Shown here one piece after another: positions 15,860 through 23,489 of a stretch of DNA of 64,000 nt. Position 1 is the stretch's first letter. Every line of letters begins with the position of its first letter. Made by a program: the position numbers and the translations under genes. The notes below the pieces were generated by a model. That model did no database searches and was not told where the DNA came from. It saw only the letters and a program-made list of their open reading frames with translations. This DNA comes from Armatimonadota bacterium (lineage in GTDB: Bacteria > Armatimonadota > Fimbriimonadia > Fimbriimonadales > Fimbriimonadaceae), in the NCBI GenBank assembly GCA_018268315.1, contig JAFDWU010000006.1, positions 1 through 64,000 of the forward strand. The letters run 5' to 3'.

Positions 15860-17092
15860 ATGACGGAAATTACAATGCCCAAAATGGGCGACGGCATGGA
15901 GGAAGGCACTCTCCTCGATTGGCTTAAGAAGGACGGCGATACCGTCAAGTCGGGGGAAATTATCGGCAACATTCAAACCGATAAGGCCACCATCGAAATG
16001 GAAGCTCCCGGCAGCGGCACCATCACTGGGTTCCTCGTCGCCGCAGGCGAGACGGTACCGGTGGGCAAGCCGATGGCCGCTATTCTGGGCAAGGGCGAAT
16101 CTCTGCCCGCCAATTGGGGAAGCGGGCACGTCGCGGCTGCTGCTCCTGCCGCCGAGGCGCCAAAAGAGAAAGAATTAGTCGGCGCCGGCGCATCTGCTCC
16201 GGTTGCTGCTTCCGCGGCGGCTGCGCCGCCTTCCGGTCGGGTTGCCGCTTCGCCTTTGGCGCGGCGTATTGCCGAGGAACTCGGGGTCGACATCGCTTCG
16301 GTGAAGGGAACCGGACCTGGTGGACGAATTGTCGAGAAGGATGTTAAAGCTGCTCAGAGCGCGCCGGTAGCAAGGCCGCAAGTCGCCGCAGCAGCCATGG
16401 TCCCGACCGCCGAGGATCGCTCCGTCAAGCTAACGAATTTGCGGCGAATCACCGCCCAGCGCACCGCCGAGAGCAAGCAGGCGGTTCCGCACTACTATGT
16501 GTCCGTCGAAGTGGACGTCGAGCGGCTGATGGCCCTGCGTGAGACTTTCGACGAGGAAGGTGGCGGCAAGCTATCGGTCAACGATTTCATCGTTCGCGCC
16601 TGCGCGCTTGCCCTTCTGGATATGCCGGTGGTGAACGCTTCGTTCAACGGCAATGAAGTCATCGAGCATGGCGCGGTCCACATCGGTATCGCGGCGGCGG
16701 TTGAGGAAGGCCTTACCGTGCCCGTTCTGAAGAACGCCCATACGCTGACCCTTCGCGAAATCAATCGGCGCTCGCAAGATTTGGTGGCCCGTGCGCGTGA
16801 GAACAAGCTGAGCCTGGACGAGCTGAGCGGCAGCACCTTCTCGATTTCCAACATGGGCATGTTGGACGTGGATTACTTCGCGGCCATCATCAACCAGCCC
16901 AACGCGGCCATCCTCGCAGTCAGCAGCACCCGCAAGAAGGTGGTGGTGAACGAGGACGATGAGGTGGAAATCCGCCGCCGCATGGCGATCACGGCGTCGT
17001 TCGATCACCGCGTGGTGGATGGGGCGGTAGGCGCGAAGTTCGTAAACGTTGTCCGCGCCTATCTCGAAAATCCGACCCGGCTGCTAAGCTAG
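15860..17092 (+). CDS. pdhC: Dihydrolipoamide acyltransferase (E2) of a 2-oxoacid dehydrogenase
   Basis: 410 residues in the usual E2 order. A lipoyl domain (1-75) has K42 in 'QTDKATIE' to carry lipoate. A long Ala/Pro linker (92-128) follows. The peripheral-subunit-binding domain (about 130-163) is 'SPLARRIAEELGVDIASVKG'. The catalytic domain ends with 'ASFDHRVVDGAVGAKFV', with catalytic H383 and D387. It passes acyl groups from lipoate to CoA. Sequence details fit the pyruvate dehydrogenase E2 of many Gram-positives and related phyla, but branched-chain use cannot be excluded because no E1 or E3 gene is adjacent. The stop overlaps the converging gene by three bases. Confidence 0.92.
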   Translation: MTEITMPKMGDGMEEGTLLDWLKKDGDTVKSGEIIGNIQTDKATIEMEAPGSGTITGFLVAAGETVPVGKPMAAILGKGESLPANWGSGHVAAAAPAAEAPKEKELVGAGASAPVAASAAAAPPSGRVAASPLARRIAEELGVDIASVKGTGPGGRIVEKDVKAAQSAPVARPQVAAAAMVPTAEDRSVKLTNLRRITAQRTAESKQAVPHYYVSVEVDVERLMALRETFDEEGGGKLSVNDFIVRACALALLDMPVVNASFNGNEVIEHGAVHIGIAAAVEEGLTVPVLKNAHTLTLREINRRSQDLVARARENKLSLDELSGSTFSISNMGMLDVDYFAAIINQPNAAILAVSSTRKKVVVNEDDEVEIRRRMAITASFDHRVVDGAVGAKFVNVVRAYLENPTRLLS

Positions 17093-17889
17093 CCCGGCGC
17101 GATCGGGATGGTGGCTTTGCCGGACGCCGTGAGGAAGCCCTCATGGCATTCGATGCTCTCAAGCTGGATCGCGCCTTGCAGGTGCAAGTCGCGGTCAAGA
17201 TCGAGCACCGGCGTCAGCGCCTTCAGTAGCTGATCCCGAGCGAAGCCAACCGTGTAGTAATCGTTCAGCCAAATCTTGGCGTCCGCCAGCACGATCTGCG
17301 TCCCCGCGGCGGGCCTTAGCCGCGCAAGGACCAGGAAGTGGCTTTTCACCAGCACGAACTCTCCATCGCCCTCCACCCAAACCCATCCTTCGCGCAGGGT
17401 CACCTTCACGCTCTTGATCTCGCGGAACTTCTTCAGGATGAAGCGCTCCAAATCCTCTTGGCGCAAGGTTACCGACCCTTGCCCGACTCCACTCTGGCTT
17501 AGCCTCAGCTTGTGCTCATGAAGGGCTAGCCCGGCATCGAACCGGCAGTCGGGGATTCTTGCCGCCAGGGATTCGACTCGCAGGCCCGCCAATGAGAAAT
17601 CGTTCAACGAAATAACAAGCTCCCCCAACCGGCCGCTTTGCGGACGCCAAGGCTGAGTGAAGAGGGGCAGCCCCTCGGTAGAGAAGTGGCGTGCGAGGAT
17701 TTCTCCCCGACGGATGTTGGAGAAGGGAAGACCGAATGGCGGCTCGGGAATCGTCCGCAGCCAGACCTCCTTCGCAGGGCCGGTGAGCTTGGCGGCAATA
17801 TCGGCGGCGGCGTCCCGCTCCACATGCTGGACCTGGGCGCGGATCCCGATCCCGAACAGGGCGGCAATGCCTAAAAGGAGGGGCGCCAT
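17089..17889 (-). CDS. Secreted DUF2993-like lipid-binding protein
   Basis: About 266 residues from the ATG at 17889; a start at 17919 would add ten residues before the hydrophobic segment. The N-terminal helix (MAPLLLGIAALFGIGIRAQ) is a signal peptide or anchor. The body alternates beta strands with repeated short elements ('LGELVISLNDFSLAGLRVES', 'KSVKVTLREGWVWVEGDGEF', 'LLKALTPVLDLDRDLH'), as in DUF2993/LmeA proteins of the tubular lipid-binding (TULIP) fold. The link is by pattern, not a search. A role in lipid handling at the envelope is possible. It faces the E2 gene tail to tail and starts just upstream of the dcw promoter region, divergently. Confidence 0.65.
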   Translation of the reverse strand: MAPLLLGIAALFGIGIRAQVQHVERDAAADIAAKLTGPAKEVWLRTIPEPPFGLPFSNIRRGEILARHFSTEGLPLFTQPWRPQSGRLGELVISLNDFSLAGLRVESLAARIPDCRFDAGLALHEHKLRLSQSGVGQGSVTLRQEDLERFILKKFREIKSVKVTLREGWVWVEGDGEFVLVKSHFLVLARLRPAAGTQIVLADAKIWLNDYYTVGFARDQLLKALTPVLDLDRDLHLQGAIQLESIECHEGFLTASGKATIPIAPG

Positions 17890-18041
17890 AAGTGATTCGC
17901 ATTTTACGGCAAGTGCCACCCCCTAACCAGGGCGAGTGAACTTCACGGGCAACCTTATAGTAGAATAATAGTAGACTTTACAAGTCCTATATTGCAAATT
18001 CCCAAAAACACTCAAATTTAATACAAAAACTCAGAAATTCG

Positions 18042-18071
18042 TTGACACAAATGGGGATTGGTTGCTGTATT
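18042..18071 (+). promoter_or_regulatory. Sigma-70-type promoter of the dcw operon
   Basis: A perfect -35 box TTGACA (18042-18047), then 18 bases, then TGTATT (18066-18071), or CTGTAT with 17 bases. Expected start near 18078, giving a leader of about 138 bases before mraZ. It is the only good promoter seen ahead of the 15-gene run. Confidence 0.55.
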
Positions 18072-18145
18072 GTATCAACAGAAACGTGGCGACGGGGGTT
18101 GGGAGGCTACTTCACCCAGGGCGGGGGCCCAAGTCACGGTTTACC

Positions 18146-18177
18146 GGGGGAGGCGAACCATGAGGGTTTCTTCCCCC
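18146..18177 (+). other. Leader RNA hairpin upstream of mraZ
   Basis: GGGGGAGG (18146-18153) pairs with CTTCCCCC (18170-18177), eight pairs with one G-U, and AACC pairs with GGTT inside, leaving an ATGA loop region. It lies about 40 bases before the mraZ start in the transcribed leader. It has no T run directly after it, so it is a leader structure, not a clear terminator. Confidence 0.45.
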
Positions 18178-18215
18178 ACTAACACCCATAAAATCGAGCG
18201 GAGCGATGAAGTAAC

Positions 18216-18713
18216 TTGCAGGCAAAGAAGAGTAAGAAGCTCGCCGGAGCCGCTCGCCTGGTCGGACGATACTTGTCCACGATGGACTCCCGCGCTCGGG
18301 TCATGGTCGGCCCAAAGTTCCGCGAAGCGCTGGGAAACGATTTTACGATAACGCTTAGTGAGCTCGGGTGTGTAACCATCTTCCCGAAAGCGGCATGGGA
18401 AGCTTTTACCGAAAGGATTTGGGAAAAGGACGACTTTAGCACATCGCGGGAATTGCTGGAACGCCACTTTATCGGTTATGCGGAAGAAGAGCAGAATCTT
18501 GATAGTCAGGGTCGGCTCGTAATCCCTAAAGCGCTCAGAGACAAAGCACAACTCAGCGGAGAAGTGCTTCAAATTGGCCACAGCGGCCGTCTGCATCTTT
18601 GGAATCCCGACGAGTACGACAAGTACGAGTTGGCGATGGACAGTTACGGGGGAGAAAGGCGGCTAAGGCTTGAGCAAGCAAGAATTCGTGTGTTCGGAGA
18701 GGAAGCGCAGTAA
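18216..18713 (+). CDS. mraZ: Transcriptional regulator MraZ
   Basis: 165 residues from a TTG start with GGAG (18200-18203) 12 bases before it. Two AbrB-like SpoVT halves are visible: 'YLSTMDSRARVMVGPKFREAL' matches the first D-x-K/R-x-R half, and 'NLDSQGRLVIPKALRDKAQL' the second, each with the conserved Arg-(x)-P-x-(K/A)-(F/L)-R pattern. MraZ forms rings and binds repeats upstream of its own operon to control it. The N-terminus is about 15 residues longer and more basic (QAKKSKKLAGAARLVG) than usual; if translation starts at a later codon the protein would be near normal length. First gene of the dcw operon. Confidence 0.9.
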   Translation: MQAKKSKKLAGAARLVGRYLSTMDSRARVMVGPKFREALGNDFTITLSELGCVTIFPKAAWEAFTERIWEKDDFSTSRELLERHFIGYAEEEQNLDSQGRLVIPKALRDKAQLSGEVLQIGHSGRLHLWNPDEYDKYELAMDSYGGERRLRLEQARIRVFGEEAQ

Positions 18714-18715
18714 TC

Positions 18716-19702
18716 ATGGCTTTTGCGCTGGCTTTCCACGGAACTTTTCGGCGCTACCGAGACGTGGCTGCGGTTACTGAGGTGACCTATCTTCACGAGC
18801 CGGTGATGGTTGAAGAAGTCCTCGATCTGTTGCCCCTGTCCCCGGGCGGAGTGGCAGTGGACGGCACCCTCGGCCTCGGCGGCCATTCGATGAGATTCGC
18901 CCAGCGAGTCGCCCCCGGCGGCACCTTGTTGGCCACCGAATGGGACGAATCGATGTACGAGCGGGCAACCGCTCGGCTGGCCTCGGTGAAAGATGTTGAG
19001 GTCAAAACCCGTCGCGACGATTTCCGGAACCTGCCCTCGATTCTCAAGGAACTCAATCTTCATCCGAACGGAATTCTCTTCGACCTCGGTTTGAATTCCG
19101 CCCAAGTGGACGACCCGACCCGTGGCATCAGCTTCCAGGCGGAGGGTCCGCTGGATATGCGAATGGATCGCACGAAGGGCGAAACCGCCGCCTCGCTGCT
19201 GAACCGCATGTCGCCGCGAGAAATTGAAGATTTGCTTTTCGAAAACGGCGAGCGCTGGGCGCGAGCCATTGCGAAGTCGATTGTTGAGCGCCGCAAGGAG
19301 AATCCGCTAAGAACCACGAAGGATCTGGTGGATGCTATTCTTGCCGCAGTGCCAAAGGGCGCGCGGGATAAGCGCATCAATCCCGCCACTAAAACCTTCC
19401 AGGCGATTCGGATCGCCGTAAACCGAGAGCTAAACGGTTTGGAAGAAGCCTTCACCGGCGCGGCAGAATCGCTTGCCAAAGGCGGAGTGGTGGCGATTCT
19501 GAGCTACCACAGCGGCGAGGACGCCATCGCCAAGAACGTTTTCCGCGAGCTTGCCGCAACCGGCAAGTTCGAAGAAGTAACCAGGAAGCCGCTTCGCCCA
19601 AGCGAAGCGGAGGTTCAGCGGAACCCCCGAAGCCGAAGCGCCAGATTAAGGGCGCTTAGGCGAATCGGAAGCGGAAGCACGGATAGCGACCGCAAGCAAT
19701 AA
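18716..19702 (+). CDS. rsmH: 16S rRNA (cytosine1402-N4)-methyltransferase
   Basis: 328 residues, ATG two bases after mraZ. The family signatures are clear: 'YLHEPVMVEEVLDLL', the SAM-binding motif 'VDGTLGLGGHS', 'FDLGLNSAQVDDPTRGIS' followed by 'EGPLDMRMD', and near the end 'VVAILSYHSGEDAIAKNVF', where most homologues have a SFHSLEDR motif. It methylates C1402 in the ribosomal decoding centre. The first 20 residues (MAFALAFHGTFRRYRDVAAV) are extra relative to the family, so the true start could lie a little further in. Genomic place next to mraZ is the standard one. Confidence 0.95.
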   Translation: MAFALAFHGTFRRYRDVAAVTEVTYLHEPVMVEEVLDLLPLSPGGVAVDGTLGLGGHSMRFAQRVAPGGTLLATEWDESMYERATARLASVKDVEVKTRRDDFRNLPSILKELNLHPNGILFDLGLNSAQVDDPTRGISFQAEGPLDMRMDRTKGETAASLLNRMSPREIEDLLFENGERWARAIAKSIVERRKENPLRTTKDLVDAILAAVPKGARDKRINPATKTFQAIRIAVNRELNGLEEAFTGAAESLAKGGVVAILSYHSGEDAIAKNVFRELAATGKFEEVTRKPLRPSEAEVQRNPRSRSARLRALRRIGSGSTDSDRKQ

Positions 19703-19719
19703 ATCACGGAAAGATCAAA

Positions 19720-20082
19720 ATGAGCGCACTCTTAGCCCCTCAAGCCATTCCTCAACCTCAGGTTCGACCTCAGGTTCGAACTGCTGCCGTCCGCGTGGTC
19801 ACCACCCAACCGACGGTGCTTGCCCTTGTTCTTTCGGCATCGGCGAAGTTCCTTGCCGTTGCATGGGTGGCAAATTACGCCTGCTCGGTGGCGGGCAACG
19901 CCTACTTGGAGCAGCAGCGCGTTCGCACGCAGGAAGCGGTGCACCGTCTGCATTTTGCCCAGCAGCAGGTGGCGGCGCTCAATCTTGAAATTGGCAAGCT
20001 GACCGCCGATGGCGACGTGCGCCGATACGGGAACGATAACGGGCTTGCGTCAGACCCTGCCTTCCAGCCGTCTGGAAATTGA
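19720..20082 (+). CDS. ftsL: FtsL-like divisome protein
   Basis: 120 residues, between rsmH and ftsI where ftsL normally sits. It has a cytoplasmic N-terminus of about 30 residues, one membrane helix (about 34-55, LALVLSASAKFLAVAWVANY) and a periplasmic coiled coil (about 62-100, with Leu/Val at heptad spacing, AVHRLHFAQQQVAALNLEIG). FtsL bridges FtsB/FtsQ and activates FtsW-FtsI. Identification rests on topology and place, as FtsL sequences diverge strongly. The N-terminus carries a tandem 12-base repeat giving PQVR twice. Confidence 0.75.
   Translation: MSALLAPQAIPQPQVRPQVRTAAVRVVTTQPTVLALVLSASAKFLAVAWVANYACSVAGNAYLEQQRVRTQEAVHRLHFAQQQVAALNLEIGKLTADGDVRRYGNDNGLASDPAFQPSGN
19756..19779 (+). 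repeat. Tandem 12-base repeat inside ftsL
   Basis: CCTCAGGTTCGA occurs twice back to back (19756-19767, 19768-19779), encoding PQVR-PQVR in the cytoplasmic tail of the FtsL-like protein. Copy number could vary between strains by slippage without changing the frame. Confidence 0.8.
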
Positions 20083-20083
20083 C

Positions 20084-22003
20084 GTGGCTTCCCAAACTCA
20101 GGATTTTCGATCTCGCTCAGCAATCGTTGCGCTGTTCCTGGTGGGCGGCTTCATGGTGGCCGGGTTCACGCAGTACTACCTACAGGTCTATAACGCTGAC
20201 GAAGTCCTGAAGAAGGGCAAGGACCGCCAGAAATACACGCTGGACGAAACCGTTCACTCCAACCGAGGCAAGATTTACTCCGCCAATGGCCGCGTGCTGG
20301 CGGAAGATTCCAACACTTACGAGCTTTCGCTGCAGGTCGGCCACGGCAAAACGCCGCTTAGCCACGGCTTCTTTGCGGCGGTAAGCAAGGCCACCGGCAT
20401 CCCGGCTGCCGAAATGGAGGCTTTTGCCTTCGATGCGGCGGCGAAAGTTAAGCCTGAAGACGTCAAGCTGCCAATCAAGTCTTGGCCAAACCCGCTTAGC
20501 CAGCTTCAGGCCGACGAAATTGATCGCATTCGCACAGCGTGGAAGGCCGACGGCCTTTCCACCACCAAGAGCGCCCATCGCAGCTACCCGCTTTGGGATA
20601 TCGCCTCGGCGGTCACCGGCGATTTTGAGGAGAAGCTGGTCACCAAGCAGGTGAATGGCAAGACCGTCTCCGTGATCGACGTCGTGCCTCAGCACGGCCT
20701 TGAGCAGGGAATGGATAACGCCCTGCGCGGCGAAGATGGCGTGGTGAGAGGGCTGGTGGATCGCCACGGCGAGTTCCTGCCGATGCGTATCGACAGCAGT
20801 TCGAAGCCCAAGAAGGACGGTGACGACTTGGTCCTCACCATCGACACCGATATTCAGGAGGCGGCGGCCCGCTCGCTTGAGAAAGCGGTTAGAGATGCGA
20901 ATGCCACGAGCGGAAGCGCAATCGCCATCGACCCTAAGACCGGCGATATTCTCGCGATGGCCAGTTATCCGCAGCTTGGCACGGGCCAAGATGTGAATAA
21001 GGTGAAATCCGACGAGCGCCACCTCGGGCTCTGCCCGGTGGTCGAGGATCGCTTTGAGCCAGGCTCCACGATGAAGACCCTGACCCTCGCTCTCGCGATG
21101 GACCTTGGCCTAGTTCACGATAACGACGAATTCACATGCAACGGCGAACTACGAGTAAGCAAGCGTAATGTGATCCATTGCACCAGCCACCACGGCGGCA
21201 TCGAAAAGCACGGAACCATGCACCCGGAAATGGTGATCGCTAAGAGCTGTAACGTCACCGCAGCCCGATGGGCAATGATGATCGGCCACGACAAGTACGT
21301 CGACTTCATGAAGCGCGCGGGCCTTCTGGATCGCTCGAACATCGGACTGGCGGGCGAGGTCACCGGCAAGTACAACACGAAGGAATACAACAAGACGGTC
21401 CAGGTGGCTACTTTTGGCTTTGGGCAGTCGCTTCGATTACAGCCGCTTTCGCTTGCCAGCGCGCTTACCGCGCTTGCGAACGATGGCGTGCGAATGAAGC
21501 CGCGCATCGTGCAGAAGGTTGGCAATCGGCTTGTTGAGCCGGTTTCAGTGGGGCCGCTTGTTAAGCCGGAAACCGCCCATCAGGTTTCCAAGTACATGGA
21601 AGCGGTGTTCACCTCAACGTCCGGCACCGGCCATCGCCTACAGATCGAGGGCTATCATCTTGCGGGCAAGACGGGCACCGCCGAGCGCATCGGCAAAACC
21701 GTTTCCGGCTACGTTTCAAACTTCGTCGGCTTCGTGCCAAGCGACCGCCCTCGCGCGGTGGTGGTGGTAATGGTCAATAACCCCAAGGGCGAGCGGCACT
21801 TCGGCGCAGAAGTGGCAGGACCGGTGTTCCAGGATATCGCGCGCTCGGTGATTAAGCGATACGACATCGCGCCTGATCCGGCATTGCTCGCGCAGGCCAC
21901 TCAGAAACGTCAATTGCAAGTGGATGCAAAGGACGTGAAGACGGTTTTGGCTAAGCCCACCGCCCCCGCAAAGAAAGCCGCGCAGGTAACCCCGAGGCGG
22001 TGA
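20084..22003 (+). CDS. ftsI: Penicillin-binding protein, septal transpeptidase
   Basis: 639 residues from the GTG at 20084, one base after the ftsL stop; an upstream ATG would overlap ftsL by 74 bases. One N-terminal membrane helix (about 13-32) is followed by the pedestal domain with the class B motif 'VHSNRGKIYSANGRVLAED'. The transpeptidase domain has the three active-site motifs: S328-T-M-K, S388-C-N390 and K529-T-G531. It cross-links septal peptidoglycan with FtsW. There is no PASTA domain, unlike Firmicutes homologues. The C-terminal 35 residues are Lys/Ala/Pro rich. Standard dcw place. Confidence 0.95.
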   Translation: MASQTQDFRSRSAIVALFLVGGFMVAGFTQYYLQVYNADEVLKKGKDRQKYTLDETVHSNRGKIYSANGRVLAEDSNTYELSLQVGHGKTPLSHGFFAAVSKATGIPAAEMEAFAFDAAAKVKPEDVKLPIKSWPNPLSQLQADEIDRIRTAWKADGLSTTKSAHRSYPLWDIASAVTGDFEEKLVTKQVNGKTVSVIDVVPQHGLEQGMDNALRGEDGVVRGLVDRHGEFLPMRIDSSSKPKKDGDDLVLTIDTDIQEAAARSLEKAVRDANATSGSAIAIDPKTGDILAMASYPQLGTGQDVNKVKSDERHLGLCPVVEDRFEPGSTMKTLTLALAMDLGLVHDNDEFTCNGELRVSKRNVIHCTSHHGGIEKHGTMHPEMVIAKSCNVTAARWAMMIGHDKYVDFMKRAGLLDRSNIGLAGEVTGKYNTKEYNKTVQVATFGFGQSLRLQPLSLASALTALANDGVRMKPRIVQKVGNRLVEPVSVGPLVKPETAHQVSKYMEAVFTSTSGTGHRLQIEGYHLAGKTGTAERIGKTVSGYVSNFVGFVPSDRPRAVVVVMVNNPKGERHFGAEVAGPVFQDIARSVIKRYDIAPDPALLAQATQKRQLQVDAKDVKTVLAKPTAPAKKAAQVTPRR

Positions 22004-22007
22004 TCGA

Positions 22008-23489
22008 GTGAGGCTAACCGAACTCTTTGCCGAAAGCGGCGTCGATCCCGACGCCTGCGAAGGCGACCCGAATATCACCGCGCTCTCGGCGGATTCCCGC
22101 GCCGCGAAGCCTGGCAGCATGCACGTGTGCATGCCCTCTGGGCGGACGGATACCCACCACTACGCCGAAAGCGCCGCCAAGGCGGGCGCGATCGCTGTTT
22201 TGAGCTATTCCCGCGAGGGATACGAGTCTCTACGCGGTCGCTTTCCGGGCACCGCGCTGATCGAGGCGGATCGTTATCCCGATGCGCTTTGGCGCATTGC
22301 GCGGGCCTTCCATCAGCAGCCGGGGATGGCGATGAAGATGGTGGGGATTACCGGCACGAACGGCAAGACCACCACTGCGTGGCTGCTTTATCAGGCGCTG
22401 ATGAAGCTGTCTGGTCCTTCGGTCTATCTGGGCACCATAGGGTTTCATCTGCCCGGCGCGGTGCGCGAGGCTGCCAACACCACGCCGTTTCCAGTTGAAC
22501 TGTTTCAGATGCTTGCTGACGCCCGGGATTCCGGTGCGGAGTCGCTGGTGATGGAAGTAAGCAGCCATGCGCTTGCCGAGCGGCGCGCGGACGGCTGCGA
22601 TTTCGACATCGGGATTTTCACCAACCTCACTCAAGATCATCTCGATTTTCACGGCACCATGGAGGCCTATGAGCAAGCGAAGTGGCGGCTGTTTTCGGAT
22701 CTGCCGGACGAATCGTGCAAGCCCTTTACGGCGGTGCTGAACACTGATGACCCCGTCGGCGCGAACTGGGCTTCGGCTTTTCAAGGTTCATTGCTGACAT
22801 ACGGCTTTGAGTCGGGCGATGTTAGAGGTCGTCGGCTGCAGACCCGGCTTTCCTCGCTTGAAATGGCGATTCACTACGGCAAGGATGAGGCGGTGGTGCA
22901 TGCCGGTCTGGGTGGTTCGTTCAATGCTTGGAACATCCTTTCGTCGGTGGCAGGCTTAGTGGCGCTTGGGTACCCGCTTGCGAATGCCGCCGAGGCGCTG
23001 GCAAGCGCGAAGGCTGCGCCAGGGCGTTTTGAATCCGTGAAGAACCATGCGGGCATCGAAATTTTGGTGGATTACGCCCACACTCCCGACGCCCTTGAGA
23101 AGCTGCTCTTGGCTGCCAAAGAACTGACAACCGGTCGGCTGATTGCCGTGTTCGGCTGCGGCGGAGACCGCGATCCAGACAAGCGCCCGAAGATGGCGGC
23201 GGCGGTCTCCAAGATTGCCGATTTGACGATCATCACCTCCGATAACCCGCGCACCGAGGACCCTGAGAAGATTCTTAACCAGGTTGAGAAAGGCATCGCG
23301 CCCGGCGCGGAGTACAAACGCATTTCAGACCGCGCGGAAGCGGTTGCGGCCGCCATTGCCGCGTCCCAGGCCGGCGATACGGTGGTAGTGGCGGGCAAGG
23401 GGCACGAGAATTATCAGATCATCGGCACGACGAAGACTCACATGGATGACCGTGAGCTGATTCGTGACGCTTTAGGAGCGCGAGCTTGA
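22008..23489 (+). CDS. murE: UDP-MurNAc-L-Ala-D-Glu:meso-diaminopimelate ligase
   Basis: 493 residues, GTG start four bases after ftsI. The Mur ligase domains appear in order: an N-terminal uridine-binding domain ('ALSADSRAAKPGSMHVCM'), a P-loop 'GITGTNGKTTTAWLL', 'EVSSHALAERR', 'FTNLTQDHLDFHGTMEAY' and the C-terminal 'VLVDYAHTPDALEKLL' stretch. The substrate-determining motif near residue 412 is DNPR (TSDNPRTEDP), which selects meso-diaminopimelate over lysine. So this organism should have DAP-type peptidoglycan. The TGA stop is inside the murF start (TTGA). Confidence 0.96.
   Translation: MRLTELFAESGVDPDACEGDPNITALSADSRAAKPGSMHVCMPSGRTDTHHYAESAAKAGAIAVLSYSREGYESLRGRFPGTALIEADRYPDALWRIARAFHQQPGMAMKMVGITGTNGKTTTAWLLYQALMKLSGPSVYLGTIGFHLPGAVREAANTTPFPVELFQMLADARDSGAESLVMEVSSHALAERRADGCDFDIGIFTNLTQDHLDFHGTMEAYEQAKWRLFSDLPDESCKPFTAVLNTDDPVGANWASAFQGSLLTYGFESGDVRGRRLQTRLSSLEMAIHYGKDEAVVHAGLGGSFNAWNILSSVAGLVALGYPLANAAEALASAKAAPGRFESVKNHAGIEILVDYAHTPDALEKLLLAAKELTTGRLIAVFGCGGDRDPDKRPKMAAAVSKIADLTIITSDNPRTEDPEKILNQVEKGIAPGAEYKRISDRAEAVAAAIAASQAGDTVVVAGKGHENYQIIGTTKTHMDDRELIRDALGARA

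Larger units (their letters stand above)
17890..18215. other. Divergent non-coding region upstream of the dcw operon
   Basis: 326 bases without a gene between the DUF2993-like gene and mraZ. The first half (17940-18045) is the most AT-rich stretch of the neighbourhood. A promoter lies at 18042-18071. The transcribed leader (about 18078-18215) is the opposite, very rich in G and C runs (GGGGG appears several times), and holds a strong hairpin at 18146-18177. A two-codon frame ATG-AAG-TAA at 18206-18214 ends one base before the mraZ TTG start. No known riboswitch class was recognised. Confidence 0.6.

Noticed and set aside
18075-18180. Riboswitch (c-di-AMP ydaO type) in the mraZ leader
   Set aside because: GGGGG runs and a GGCGAACC stretch recall parts of that class, but the conserved GGGGTGAATCC and GGTAGGG segments are not there on the coding strand.
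20180-21022. 280-residue minus-strand open frame inside ftsI
   Set aside because: It is a shadow of the ftsI coding frame in GC-rich DNA, with no ribosome site or recognised domain.
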